From NCBI GenBank assembly GCA_964059195.1, contig CAXKWD010000006.1:177690825-177754824 (forward strand): 64,000 nucleotides of DNA, given 5' to 3'. The notes under the pieces were generated by a model. It was given only the letters and a program-made list of their open reading frames with translations. It was not told the origin of the DNA and did no database searches. Within the stretch, counting starts at the first letter, position 1. Each line of letters begins with the position of its first letter. The position numbers and the translations under genes are program-made. The DNA comes from Ectobius pallidus (taxonomy: Eukaryota > Arthropoda > Insecta > Blattodea > Ectobiidae). Below, in pieces: positions 1 through 11,037 of this stretch.

Positions 1-476
1 AAATCACTCATCTGTTAATTCTGATTCCGAAAAGTTACATAACCCATATACCGTTGAGGGAGGATCATGTATTAATTTCCCATAATTCCCTCTGCAATGA
101 ATTCCCTCTTGTACACTCATCCACATCTAACAACTTTATAACAAATCACATGTTAAGTTAAATTTAACAATTTGCCTAGGTTTTAACACCATTACAAAAA
201 GCAGTTCCATTTCTTCAGCCATCAGCTTCTTTGGAATGTTTTTATTTTTATCTCAAAAACCAAATTATTCCTTTATTTTCTCACATTGAACCCTGTACAA
301 CTCTGTGATTATAAACAGCTGTATATTGGATAATGTATAATTTTAATTTAATGACTATTGTTCTGCATAAGCTCTTATAAAATATGCAAGCGTCCATAGA
401 CATGAACGTTTTTCTAAATAAAATCATGCGATTTCTAAATAGTGATCAAATCAATACTTAACTTTTGCCTTGTCAT

Positions 477-482
477 TTTATT
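477..482 (-). promoter_or_regulatory. Polyadenylation signal of the 554-1302 gene
   Basis: AATAAA on the minus strand lies about 70 bases past the stop codon of the gene that ends at 554, a normal distance for cleavage and polyadenylation. No other strong signal sits between it and the stop. Confidence 0.5.
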
Positions 483-553
483 TTGTACCAGTATTTCACA
501 TAAAAATTCCCAGTTCCGAACTTCAATTTATAAAATTAGGTAATAGAAACAAA

Positions 554-1285
554 CTAGAGGCCGAACAACAACTTCATAGCTACTATAATGACAGGTATGG
601 GATTGGGAAGCGGCGGGGGGATTGCAATCCTCCCCAAAGCTATGATGGCAGCTGTAATCAGATTCTTGATAAAGTTATTCAAGAATCCGCTGCGGAGTTG
701 CTTGAGAATCCACTTTATAAGCGGTTTCAGCAATACCCCATTAAGAGTCTTATCAATAGCTATCGCTACGGCTCTGTTGACCGTCTCTCTGGCCCGCCTT
801 AGGGGGGGCACCATGTCTATAAGCGTGTTGACGATGCTCTTGAGGGCCGGCCACCAGGGCACGAACTTCTGGATGACGTAGTTCTTGTAAGAGCTGAAGA
901 CGCAGGTAGGCAGCGTGCGAAACATGCTGCACTTTTGCTGCCCCAAGATGCTCACTTTGACGCATTGCTGAGTGAAGAAGAAGAGACGCCTGTATATGGG
1001 ACCTCCTAGCTTAGCTATCGGGTTCAAACCCGTTTCGAACTCCAACACGTAATTGCTGCCTATTGCCCAGGAGATCTCGCAGCCTAGGAGACACTGGCGA
1101 GTGAAGAGTGGATCGTCCCTCGACACCAACACTCTCCTAAGGGCCTTGTTCACTCCCCCGTCTACCCCCAGGAACTTGCACAAGGAGAGTCTGATGGCTT
1201 GCTCAGCTTTCACGGGGTTCACCACCGTGGCCGGATTCACACAGTTTACAACTAGTATTAGCACTAATACTAACGCGAGCTTCAT
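554..1285 (-). CDS. Secreted cysteine-containing protein, unknown family (243 aa)
   Basis: I do not recognise the family. The chosen start is the ATG at 1285, because it opens a clear signal peptide (MKLALVLVLILVVNCVNPAT) and lies 17 bases inside an exon whose acceptor (pyrimidine tract ending TTTTGCAG) is at 1303. Longer readings of the frame run into that intron. The mature part has six cysteines: one in SLCKF, two in QCLLGC, then QQC, QKC and PTC. This fits an exported disulfide-bonded protein. The C-terminal third is basic and hydrophobic with amphipathic stretches (for example PLIKWILKQLRSGF) and a proline-rich turn (IPPPLPNPIP). Base composition is clearly richer in GC than the flanks, and the frame has no TE homology. 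It could be a lineage-specific secreted protein expressed from a two-exon gene; the function is unknown. Confidence 0.75.
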   Translation of the reverse strand: MKLALVLVLILVVNCVNPATVVNPVKAEQAIRLSLCKFLGVDGGVNKALRRVLVSRDDPLFTRQCLLGCEISWAIGSNYVLEFETGLNPIAKLGGPIYRRLFFFTQQCVKVSILGQQKCSMFRTLPTCVFSSYKNYVIQKFVPWWPALKSIVNTLIDMVPPLRRARETVNRAVAIAIDKTLNGVLLKPLIKWILKQLRSGFLNNFIKNLITAAIIALGRIAIPPPLPNPIPVIIVAMKLLFGL

Positions 1286-1302
1286 CTTCTTCCCAGCATC
1301 TC
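1286..1302 (-). other. 5' UTR part of exon 2 and its splice acceptor
   Basis: On the minus strand the acceptor TTGTTTTGCAG ends at 1303. The exon then reads 17 untranslated bases to the ATG. An ATG in this leader (out of frame) meets a stop after five codons, which supports the downstream start. The matching noncoding first exon must lie at higher coordinates and was not identified. Confidence 0.55.
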
Positions 1303-1395
1303 CTGCAAAACAAAACAAGAGAATTCTATTGAGTGTAAGAATTTCAACCAAAAAATCCAGAGTTCATTACAAATGCCGTGTAAATTATTGCAATG

Positions 1396-1396
<1 letters not shown>

Positions 1397-1481
<85 letters not shown>

Positions 1482-1493
1482 CACAACAATTAA

Positions 1494-1543
<50 letters not shown>
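1397..1543. repeat. Inverted (AAT)n / (ATT)n microsatellite
   Basis: About 85 bases of AAT repeats are followed, after a 20-base interruption, by about 50 bases of ATT repeats. The two tracts are complementary and could fold into one long hairpin. The polyasparagine and polyisoleucine frames across it are artefacts. Confidence 0.95.
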
Positions 1544-1544
<1 letters not shown>

Positions 1545-1545
1545 G

Positions 1546-1765
1546 TGCCAGGATGATACTTTATAAGATTGTGTGAGGAACGGGAAAATGTATGTCCGTC
1601 TGTCCGTCCGTCCGACCGTGTGCCTAAACGCGCGATAACTCAAACACGCTTTATCAGATTTCCATGGAACTTGGTATACACATTTATAACGTCCATGGGA
1701 AGAAGGCCATTTACTTTGGACCAAATCGGTTGACCGGTACCGGAGTAATGCTCAGTTTAGTGCCT
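1546..1765 (-). repeat. Dispersed CCGGTACCGGT repeat, fragment
   Basis: This is a reverse-orientation copy of a roughly 230-bp repeat also found at 7497-7675, 14500-15018, 26750-26995, 30166-30245, 41090-41324 and 45029-45258. Shared landmarks are TACCGGTCAACCGATT, CCCATGGACGTTATAAATG and a GACAGACGGACAGAC tract. It forms the right half of the TIR element described at 14009. Confidence 0.85.
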
Positions 1766-1914
1766 AATTTATGCTAACATATTAGAAAGAATTTATCAAA
1801 TGCAAATCAGTTCTCATGACAACATTACAGTGTTCTTATACGGCTTTGCAAGTTGCTATACAGTTAGCTATGACAAATAACACTACCACATGTTCTTTCA
1901 CATTTGCTTATCAA

Positions 1915-2420
1915 ACTAGATCGTTAAACTGAGCGAGGTCACTGAACCATTCATAGGCTAATACACGAACAGACAGCAAGCAATTATTTTTTCAACCATA
2001 CTCCATAATTAGTTACGAGTTACAAGTGTTTTTTCAAGTTTATACTGATCTGTGGTAAACACCGCGTAGCAAAACATCTAACGCCTGTCTTTTCAAGTAT
2101 TTTCATTTTACACTAGCCATCACTGTATGTCTACACTGTTATCTTCATAAATCAAAAGCTGCAGCTTAACTGTGGGATGAAACATGCTTTATTGCTTACA
2201 AGAGAAAATTAGGTAATGTCACCCCCTCGAATTGTTCATCCTGTGAGCTGGGAACAGAATTGCTACTTCCAATACAACACAGTAACCTACAGTTGACTTA
2301 GTAACGAAACCCTTAAAAACGAAATTTCGTACGACGTACAATACTTTGGAATAAAGCCGCAAAAAGGAAAATGTGATAACATAAACCGAATCTTTGATCA
2401 CAATAAACAGCATTTTTTCA
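1915..2420 (+). repeat. Dispersed repeat, related to 34390-34860
   Basis: The stretch shares long near-identical blocks with 34390-34860, including GCGTAGCAAAACATCTA and CTGTGAGCTGGGAACAGAAT. An inverted relative of the neighbouring part lies at 48600-48920. No coding potential is evident. Confidence 0.75.
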
Positions 2421-2454
2421 ATGTATCCATACGGAGCTTCATAAAAGTGATAAC

Positions 2455-2770
2455 AAATGTGTAGTGAGTTTCGTTCAAATCGAACAATGTTTGATCATAC
2501 TTAGGCCTATATTGAATATCCCTCTTCCGTGTAGATTGAAAATGCCATATGTCTATGGGCCTTGATATTCTAAACAAATTAATCGTCCAGGATGGACTTA
2601 CAAAATCAAGCGATCGCGTTGCTTTTATTTCCAAGTTATGACGAAAATAGCCAAAGCCAACTGTAATTGATTTGACATTGAAATGTATTACTCAAAACTG
2701 ATGCTTTGAAAAAGCAAAAAATGGACGTTTTCTGCCCTTTTTCACTTATAACTCACGAACGAGTTGCCAC
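2455..2770 (-). mobile_element. Helitron-type nonautonomous element, fragment
   Basis: This matches the interior of the elements at 23599-24280 and 39768-40376, with blocks such as CGTCCAGGATGGACTTAC and AACTCACGAACGA. Both ends are missing here. Confidence 0.7.
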
Positions 2771-3116
2771 TTGTATCGTAAATAGCTGTTCATTTGCATT
2801 ATAAACTTTACCTTGACACTCGCTCCACTCTTCCTTGCATTTCCTGCAGTTGAAGCATGAAGCGATAGCGCTCTGACGTCACACGCGTATCAAGTCATTA
2901 TAATAACAATAATAATTAGTATTTGAAACCCGATATGATTCGAAACCTGCAAGGGCTTCAGTCTTACATTTTTACTTTATTGTTGCTTTAGGTTCATTTG
3001 CTTTTTCATTTTTGCTACTTCGTACATATTGAGACTTAACTGCTTATTCCTGTTCTTTGTAACTTAGGCTATATCACACACTTTGCTTAATTTTGATGCA
3101 ACTTAACTACAATTAA
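2771..3116. other. Intergenic, no gene seen
   Basis: AT-rich sequence without a supported reading frame. I see only a short (AAT) tract near 2905. Confidence 0.5.
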
Positions 3117-3425
3117 GACCGCCGGCGTGGTCTTGTGCTTAGCGTCGCTGACTACAGATCCGCCGGCCTGGGTTCGATACCCGGTACCTCCTCGGATTTT
3201 TCTGAGGTAGGGAGGTCTGGAACGGGGTGCACTAAGCCTCGTGATTCAAACTGAGGAGCTACTTGATAGAGAAGTCATGGAAACCACCATTAACGGCTGT
3301 GGGTGTCGGCATGCTGACCAATTGTCCCCAATCCTGCCATCTGCCTATGGTAGATGAAGCAGCGGTCAGATGGTAGGCCTTGTCCCTTCAGGGATGTAGC
3401 GTTTCGGACTTTAGTTAAGTTAACT
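3117..3425 (+). mobile_element. tRNA-derived SINE
   Basis: The head resembles a tRNA, with an A-box-like GGCGTGGTCTTGTGC near 3123 and a B box GGTTCGATACC near 3171. A non-tRNA body follows, and the tail is rich in TTAACTAAAAT. The extra body and the lack of an acceptor stem rule out a functional tRNA gene. Confidence 0.7.
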
Positions 3426-3475
3426 AAAATTAAATGAAAGGAACTTGAAAAAGCTGTTGATTGCTAACAGACTAA

Positions 3476-3895
3476 TGCCCGGTTTGTATAAACTCTTAAA
3501 ATACCTATGGGTGAATTAGCCATGGGCAAATTAGTTCCAGAATCACCCACAATGATATAATGAGGAAGGCCTTGGAGTTGTACAGTTAATTTAATTCAGA
3601 AGGCTTTGATTCTCATTGTTATTGATCCTACAAAGAGGTTAAATTTTATCCAGCCATCCATGAAAGGATAAATTAACCCGACGATTTACCCTTGGAAAGA
3701 TCTAGCCCGAGTTTGTAGGAACATTTTTTCTGTCATTTTCATATTTACCCAGAGGACATTTATCTAGAAACTCACCACAAGTGTATGTGATAGCTATCTT
3801 TAAATTATTTGAGTTTGTAAAAGTTATTCTTGTGTAAATTCTGTCCATTGGATAATTTACCCATAGGTATTTCGCAAGTTTATAGAAACCGGGCT
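3476..3895 (+). mobile_element. Harbinger-like MITE, copy A
   Basis: A roughly 420-bp element with inverted ends of about 50 bases starting TGCCCGGTTT and ending AAACCGGGC. The flanks read TAA on both sides, fitting a 3-bp T-N-A duplication. The same element recurs at 5317, 10618, 11245, 20326, 27727 and 36947. It has no coding capacity. PIF/Harbinger (Tourist-like) is inferred from size and duplication. Confidence 0.8.
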
Positions 3896-4596
3896 TAAGT
3901 CTCACTCTTCTTAAGGAGTGGACATCTTGATTGAAATTTTATGTGTTGATCCATGGATAATACCAGTAGATCAACTCCAAAAATTCGCTTATTTTAAAGC
4001 GTGTTAAGTAGTGTTTTGCTGGTGTTGATTGAACGTGTACAATGTGGTACACCACAGCAGCATTCAAACACGTCTAATGAATGGAACTCACTTAAACGTG
4101 CAAATCATTTCTTAACACAAAGTATTCCACATAAGCTGAACTGCTAGCTTGGTAGAATTTTTAAAACTGTTAGGTAGTCATTTACTGGCAATTCTGTGAC
4201 ACGTATTAATGAAAACTGGCAAAACCTAGTTAAATATCAAAACTGCGTGCCCTGCCATCTAGCGGGATTAGCATCGTCACCTTCGTTTGTTGTCCGGCTT
4301 CTAAAGCTCAGCAGATAGTGTGACTTCCTTCTCAATGGTGCAGAAACAGATCAATACAAGGGAGATTCCTTATTTATCCTTTTTCAAAAGGCGTTTCTAG
4401 CATATAAACTTCATTTCATTTTGCAATATGATTATTAATTTTATGAAATTAATAATAGTGGCTTTTCTAAGTGTAGTGCTCCTAAACACACTACAAAAGT
4501 CTTGTCAAATATTTCGATTCCACCAGAAAATTTAACTATCTTACCTCTTTTTACACAATTACTCGTCACTGGTCTGTAGATACGGATAGTTTTTTT
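3896..4596. other. Intergenic, no gene seen
   Basis: No supported frame or recognised repeat. A short inverted repeat around ATTAATTTTATGAAATTAAT sits near 4432. Confidence 0.5.
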
Positions 4597-5079
4597 AGGT
4601 AGATTTCGAAGAAAAATCGACCTATTGCAATCGACACCATGTCATGACTTTCGAAAAATTCTTTCATATCTTTACGTTTCATGCTTCCCTAAGTACGAAA
4701 CCACCGCCCGTTCAAAAAAAAAAAAAAATTCAAGTACAGAAGGAAACTTAGTTTGAATAATTTAGAGTACTCCCTATAGAGTTCACAGTGACACCAACGA
4801 TTAGGGGGTTTTGGGGGTACGAGTGGGGGTGGGGGATGTAAATTCGAAATTTTTGAAACTACGTATTGTGGGGTATCGTTGAAAAGCTCTTGACGAGTAC
4901 TCTACAAATCAATAACTAGTTTCTTGACAGTTCTCATATAAGGCGAGATTTGAATGTTTGAAAAATTGCTCTTTCCTCTTTTTTGCAGTTATTATTGCGG
5001 GTTTGTCATGCCAAGGCTAAAGAAGAAGAGTGCTACGCAGCAACAGTAAATTAAACCAAAAGCACTTCGAAATCTACCT
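4597..5079 (+). mobile_element. TIR element, AGGTAGATTTCGAA ends, copy 1
   Basis: The element begins AGGTAGATTTCGAAG and ends CTTCGAAATCTACCT, inverted ends of about 15 bases. A longer, reversed copy lies at 29344-30046 and shares most of the interior. No transposase frame is seen, so it is a nonautonomous DNA transposon of unassigned family. Confidence 0.75.
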
Positions 5080-5316
5080 CAGTCTGTAGGCTTGCCTAAA
5101 GGGATTTTTTTTAAGCCTCCAAAGATCTGTGGTTAATTTTATATTAGCTCTCTGAGTACCAGAAAATGTAACTGATGTACGAGTAAGTTAAATATGATAG
5201 GTAATTACAGGTAATGTAGCACATTAAAACGTATTTTAAACAAAACGTTTTGGACAAAAACAACTTAAAACCCTTAGAAAAATCCATGTTTATTGTCATA
5301 TTCCTAACAATCTCAG

Positions 5317-5633
5317 ACACTTGTGGCGACTTTCTAGATAAATGTCCTCTGGGTAAATATGAAAATGACAGAAAAAATGTTCCTACAAACTCGGGCTAGA
5401 TCTTTCCAAGGGTAAATCGTCGGGTTAATTTATCCTTTCATGGATGGCTGGATAAAATTTAACCTCTTGTAGGATCAATAATAATTCAAACAATGAGAAT
5501 CAAAGCCTTCTGAATTAAATTAACTGTACAACTCTAAGGCCTTCCTCATTATATTATTGTGGGTGATTCTGGAACTAATTTGCCCATGGGTAATTTACCC
5601 GTAGGTATTTCACGAGTTTATAGAAACCGGGCA
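5317..5633 (-). mobile_element. Harbinger-like MITE, copy B (truncated)
   Basis: Right two thirds of the same MITE as 3476, in the opposite orientation, ending AAACCGGGCA followed by TAA. The left end is missing; the sequence before 5317 is unrelated. Confidence 0.8.
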
Positions 5634-5646
5634 TAAACTGATAGTA

Positions 5647-6393
5647 CGAGGGTCATTTCAAAAGTTCTGCACACTGTAAGATAGAATGGAAGAAAATAAT
5701 TTATTTTGCAAAATACCTTTACAGGCCTTCAATACAATCTTCATTCTTGCTTATGACAGCTTCCCAACGTTTTGGCAAATTCCGTATTCTGGATAGGGAA
5801 CCTTCATTGTTGAGCTGTCTGATTACTCAGGTCACCTCACTGGAAGCTTCATCAAAACGTTTTCCACGGAGTGATTCCTTCAATTTGGGAAACAAATCAA
5901 AATCTGGTGGGCTCAAATCAGGATGAAAAGATGGGTGGAGAAGTCTTTCCCATCCATAGACTTGGAAAAGATGTGGAAGTTGATGTTGCAAAAGCAAAGG
6001 GGGTTGCTGATAGCAGGTATTTTGCTTCAACATGATAACGCCCGTCCTCATGCTCCTCGTGCAACCATGAAAACCATCGATGACGTATGCTTCAAGTGCC
6101 TCTCACATCTGCCATACTTGCCATCAGATTTCCACATCTGTAGTCCATTAAAGGAGCTCCTTGGAGGGCAGAAGTTCAAATCTGATGAAGACATCCAATC
6201 GGCGGTGCATGGGTGCGTACAGTGTCAACCAGAAGAATTTTTCTCATGCGGTATCGAAGGAATTCCTATCTGATGGCACAAGTGCATTGAACTGGGAGGG
6301 GACTATGTGGAAAAATAATGTTCAAGCAAACATTCTTTCTGCAGTAAAATAGTGGAATGAAATTAATTGTGGTTTTCATTTGATTCTCCCTCG
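5647..6393. pseudogene. Two mariner 3' halves joined tail to tail
   Basis: TA then CGAGGGTCATTTC at the left and ATTCTCCCTCG then TA at the right look like mariner ends. The left half read on the minus strand (about 6051-5830) gives a transposase C-terminus with SPPDFDLFPKLKESLRGKRF. The right half read on the plus strand (about 5990-6273) gives another with LLQHDNARPHAPRAT and DFHICSPLKELLGGQKF. The two are different subfamilies, each lacks its N-terminal half, and they face away from each other. The transposase is not functional. Confidence 0.85.
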
Positions 6394-6880
6394 TATATTA
6401 TACTAACACCTAAACTTTTTCATTTGAATTGTTTTTCAATGAATTTTCTGAAGAGTAGTTATAAGCCACTCATTTTACACAAACTTAGATTAAGTTTTGT
6501 TCCCAACCCTTAAGTTACAATAATTCGAGTCGCATGCGACTAATGGGAGTTTCCATGCAGAACCAGACGCGACTAGTCGCACAGTCAATACAGATGACTC
6601 TGTTGTGTGGGTAGTCTAAACACACTCGGCAGGCGTTTCGCTCTGCATCAGTCTTCTCTAGTTAGTTAGCTTCTTCATAGCCTATCATTAATTAGCCTAC
6701 ATGCGTTTCCTTCTTTCATTTGTATTTTGTATTAACGTTTTAGTACGCGGCTATGGCACACAGTGGACTATTGAAGACTATCATATATCTACACACGACA
6801 CCTGATTACACGGCCCAACAAAAAAGAACTTTTTGTTTGGTGTCTCAGATGTTTTACCGATTTTGGCTATACTTAGTGTG
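6394..6880. other. Intergenic, no gene seen
   Basis: No gene is supported. A short palindromic motif (GAGTCGCATGCGACT) sits near 6527, with a related GCGACTAGTCGC near 6569. Confidence 0.4.
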
Positions 6881-8065
6881 CTTATTCCAAATATGTAAAC
6901 AGTTTTTTCTCTACCAGCTCTACTTTTATATGGATTTTATTGGTGAACTCTTAGTCTAGCGAAACAATATCTTGCTTGATAATATAGCTAGTGAAGGTTC
7001 TTGACCATACTTTGGACACTTAGGACGAAAAATTAAAAGCTGGATTAATTTTTGGCCCTCAAATTGACAGCTCATAAGCCATAAACGCAGGCCCGACGAG
7101 AGGGAGGGGCAGCCGGGTCTGCAGCCCCGGAGCCCGGGCCTCAAAAGGGGGCTCGGCCGATAAGGTTTTTTTGTTGTTACTTTTACTTTCTAAATTTACT
7201 CTAAAATAAAATTGGTTATAAGTCAATAAACAGTTTAAGTTATTTTTTTGTGTTTATTTTATCTGCATTGTCCTGTCGTATAACGGTGACACGGAATTAA
7301 TCAGTTAATCTGAAACAGATTATTCTTGAAGAAAAATTGCTATTTTTGAGAAGTTGTAGCAGAAATCCTTTTGGACTCAACAGTAGGCCTCACTAACGTT
7401 CGGCATTTAAAATAATAATTTTCAAAAGATTAAACTGGTACATACAGATAAAATTGTTGCTAAGGAGAATATTTTAATGTATTTTCCCAGCATCAGTTAA
7501 CCGATTTGATCCATAATCATAGGCTTCGTCCCATGGGCGTTATACATGGTATACCAAGTTTTATGAAAATCCGATAAAGCGTATTTGAGTTATCGCGCTT
7601 ACAGACGCACGGACAGGCACACAGTCCTGTCTACCAGATAATCTCATAAAGTACCGGTACCATTCTGACACTCAATAATTATGTAATATCATCACATAAT
7701 CTTTTTATTGCATTCATTATAAAGGGCGAGTTGGGTAGTGAATTTAACATTTGACGGGGGCCCGGGAATTTTTTCCCTGGGGCCCTTGCTTTCTTTCCAC
7801 GGCCCTGCATAAACGACCGTACAATATGTGATAATATAAATTTTTTGAAAGACCCCGTGTTATATTGGTATTGTAATGTAATGTTAGTGTGTTGCTTTTT
7901 TCTTCACGTGATTTAGAAGCTAAAAATATGCACTGTTTTTTATTTATATCAAACATAAAATGGGATAATATGCATAATGGTAATACCACATCTCAAAAAA
8001 CGGAAGCCGATAGGGTAAAACTAATGGCACATTTGGCATCAGCAACCTAAATATACCCAAGAATA
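6881..8065 (+). repeat. Unclassified host repeat, copy 1 (split by hAT)
   Basis: The flanks 6881-7087 and 7808-8065 match 22217-23275 closely. Copy 1 is split by the hAT element at 7088. Copy 2 lacks that element but holds another at 22287. Confidence 0.8.
7088..7807. mobile_element. Nonautonomous hAT element with 8-bp duplication
   Basis: The element starts CAGGCCCGACGAGAGG and ends CCACGGCCCTG. It is flanked on both sides by the identical octamer CATAAACG (7080-7087 and 7808-7815). A TIR beginning CAGGGCC and an 8-bp duplication are hAT hallmarks. No transposase is encoded. A related copy is at 26195-27136. The interior contains a piece of the CCGGTACC repeat. Confidence 0.88.
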
Positions 8066-8384
8066 GGTATAAATTCTAAGGTACCAAAATGGCTGTTGGT
8101 CAGTGTTATCACTTTTGTTGGAGGTGATAAAGCCTATTCGATAAAGATTGAGTGAGTATGGTCTGTGATTGGCTGATTCCAGATCTTTTTTGACATGTTA
8201 TTGGTCCAATGCAGCTTGTACTTCCATTGGCTGAAGTCAGTACCGTGGAATTATCCCATGCCGAGTACAAGACAGAATAATATGAAATAAATAATGTTTA
8301 CTGACAAGTTGATTTCACCTCGCAAGACAGTGGGTTGATTTACAGTGTACAGGGGACATGTCAGCCTAGGCTTTTGTCAGGCGG

Positions 8385-8452
<68 letters not shown>

Positions 8453-8805
8453 CTACCTTCTCAAGTTTGTCAACATGTCTTATTTAAGTTATATAATAAA
8501 TCAAATGTTTAGCTGCTAAAGTAATAAAGCAGATCAATATTTCACGGCCTTGTGGTAAACCCAAACATCCTAAAATTTTTACGTATTTTGTATTGCAGCA
8601 TTCAATAGAAGTGGATAGGCCTACTTAATTACAGCACTTTACACGACTATTGTATAGAATTGTACCGAAATATTTATCATGAAAATAAACATGCATTAGG
8701 AGCAATTATCCAGCTCTTGTATTATCCCTTCTAACTCCATAGCTCATATATAAATAAATTTCATATTGATGAGTTTGAGGGAAATATTGAAGTAGCCATC
8801 TTTGT
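8066..8805. other. Intergenic with (AAT)n microsatellite
   Basis: No gene is seen. The stretch 8386-8450 is a (AAT)n array of about 20 units. Confidence 0.7.
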
Positions 8806-8809
8806 TTAA

Positions 8810-9902
8810 GGGGGGACATACAGCTTTCGATGCTGGGAAATAGTTGAAATTTCATTATTTTTTCTCAGCAATTAATTGTTTTATAGCATGCTCTACATTA
8901 ACTACACCATTTCATCCTCAATTTCGGAAAAAGTAAATTCAATTTCGGAAAAAGTAACTTCAATTTCGGAAATACGAGGGCTATTTTTTTTTTAACATTA
9001 TGGGGCATAAAATGAAAACCACAGTGAAAATCAAAACTGTTTTATTTGGAACATTTAGGTACACCTTCTAGCTACTTCTCTACCTAGTCGCACCCCGATT
9101 GAGACATTTGTTGAAGCGTGGTGCAACTTTCAAGTACCCTTTTCATAGAAGCTTGCCGCCAGCCTATTGAAGAGGGTACTTGAATGTTGCATCACGCTTC
9201 AACAAATGTCTCAATCGGGGCGCGACTAGGTAGAAAAGTAGCTAGAAGGTGTACCTAAATGTTCCAAATAAGACAGTTTTGATTTTCACTGTGGTTTTCA
9301 TTTTATGCCCCATAATGTTAAAAAAAAATAGCCCTCGTATTTCCGAAATTGAAATTACTTTTTCCGAAATTGAAATTACATTTTCCGAATTTGAGGTTGA
9401 AAAGGTGTCGTTCTACAATAGCATAGTATTTTCAGAATTAATTTAACTGTTACAGTTAAGGGGTAATTATCATTACAAAATGGCAGCCAAATTTTGTGCA
9501 TTGATAACTCAGACATATATTTACATATTGCAGTGAAATTTTGCATGCAAGTATATTTGATATTAGTGAACAACACTATTTACAATCATTGATGAAACTT
9601 TAATTTTTTTTTTTTTTTATATTTCTGATGCAAAAATTTCTAAAAAGAATTAGCAAGTGATGAATTATTTTTAAAAAATATTTATGCTGCAGATAATCCA
9701 AAGATTCTAGATTATGTTGTTGATATGACAGGGAAAAGAATCACTCAGAAAAATTGGTATTTATGAAAATTATCAGGGAAACGGCACTTCAGTGCACAAA
9801 ATTTGGCTGCCATTTTGTAATGATAGTTACCCATTAACTGACAACAACAAAAAAGAATGAAACTTCACCTATTTTTCAGCATCGAAAGCTGTTATGTCCC
9901 CC
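8810..9902. mobile_element. piggyBac-like element with TTAA flanks
   Basis: Inverted ends GGGGGGACATACAGCTTTCG (left) and a matching right end with one extra base are flanked by TTAA (8806-8809 and 9903-9906). TTAA is the duplication of piggyBac elements. Inside lie a mariner palindrome (8975-9337), flanking inverted copies of AATTTCGGAAAAAGTAA, and a further inverted pair around 9455 and 9835 (AAAATGGCAGCCAAATTTTG). No transposase remains. Confidence 0.75.
8975..9337. mobile_element. Mariner right-end palindrome
   Basis: Both ends read TA then CGAGGGCTATTTTTTT, and the arms (about 170 bases each) are close inverted copies meeting near 9160. Each arm holds the 3' untranslated end and the last transposase codons of a mariner. 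It is therefore two right ends without a left end. Confidence 0.85.
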
Positions 9903-9906
9903 TTAA

Positions 9907-10527
9907 GTGTACGAGTATGTTGATGTAGCAGGTAAACTTACAGGTTATTTACACTATAAAAGCTTACATAAATCATCTATAAGCAATTACCATAAAACGT
10001 GTATAGGTTGAAAAAACAAACAGATAAAAATATATCGAAGTGACATCTTATAACATTATTCGACTATATATTCATAACCAGTCACTCTTCTAAGTTGTTA
10101 TGTCTGTAAAAAATATTTGCAAATGTCAATATCAGGAGTGTAGGCTATGTTGTTAATAAACTACATATTGTAGAATGTTATTAGCTGAGATGTTAACGTA
10201 GAGAATAATAAAAAAGAATTAGGGATTGAACAAACAGGAAAAAACTAATTTAAACAAACCCTGCTGGTGTCTTTGTACTCTTACGAGGGGATAAGGCAGA
10301 AAGATAGCTAGTTCAGTATTCCATGACTGATATATGACGACAAATAATGACTGGACAATGGCGGATTAACCCGCATGATGTCTGCATTGTGTGAAATTAC
10401 CTTTCATGTAGTCTTCTTTTATTTATTGTTAGTCTTCACAATATATTATATTTTCCGATGACCTTTGTTACATGTTGTATTTTTCTTGTCTAGTTTTTGT
10501 CATTTTAATTCTGCTAAACTCCTACGA
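9907..10527. other. Intergenic, no gene seen
   Basis: AT-rich sequence without supported features. Confidence 0.5.
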
Positions 10528-10617
10528 CAGTCAAACCTCTGTAAAACGAAGATCGATGTAACGATAAACCCGCATACAGCAATATTTTCGTTTAGTCCCG
10601 TAAAATTTCCTATCTTA

Positions 10618-11037
10618 TGGCCGGCTTCTATAAACTCGCGTATTACCTTTGGCTAAAATACCCAATGGAGAGAATTTACACAAAAATAACACCACACAAA
10701 CACAAATAATTTAAAGATAGCAATCACTTACACTTGTGGCGAGTTTCTAGATAAATGTACTCTGGGTAAATATGAAAATGACAGAAAATATGTTCCCACA
10801 AACTCGGGCTAGATCTTTCCAAGGGTAAATCGTCGGGTTAATTTATCCTTTCATGGATGGCTGGATAAAATTTAACCTCTCAATAATAATTTAAACAATG
10901 AGAATCAAAGCCTTCTGAATTAAATTAACTGTACAACTCCAAGATCTTGCTCATTATGTCATTCTGGTTGAAATGGGACTAATTTATCCATGGATAATTT
11001 ACCCATAGGTAATTCACAAGTTTGTAGAAACCGGGTA
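10618..11037 (-). mobile_element. Harbinger-like MITE, copy C
   Basis: Same element as 3476, in reverse orientation, with TTA on both flanks (10615-10617 and 11038-11040). It lies at the same site in the Tigger element as copy E at 20326. Confidence 0.85.

Noticed and set aside
588..965. Overlapping frames opposite and beside the secreted protein gene
   Set aside because: Shadow frames without signal peptide, splice signals or homology.
1053..1724. Polyasparagine and polyisoleucine frames
   Set aside because: They only translate the AAT/ATT microsatellite.
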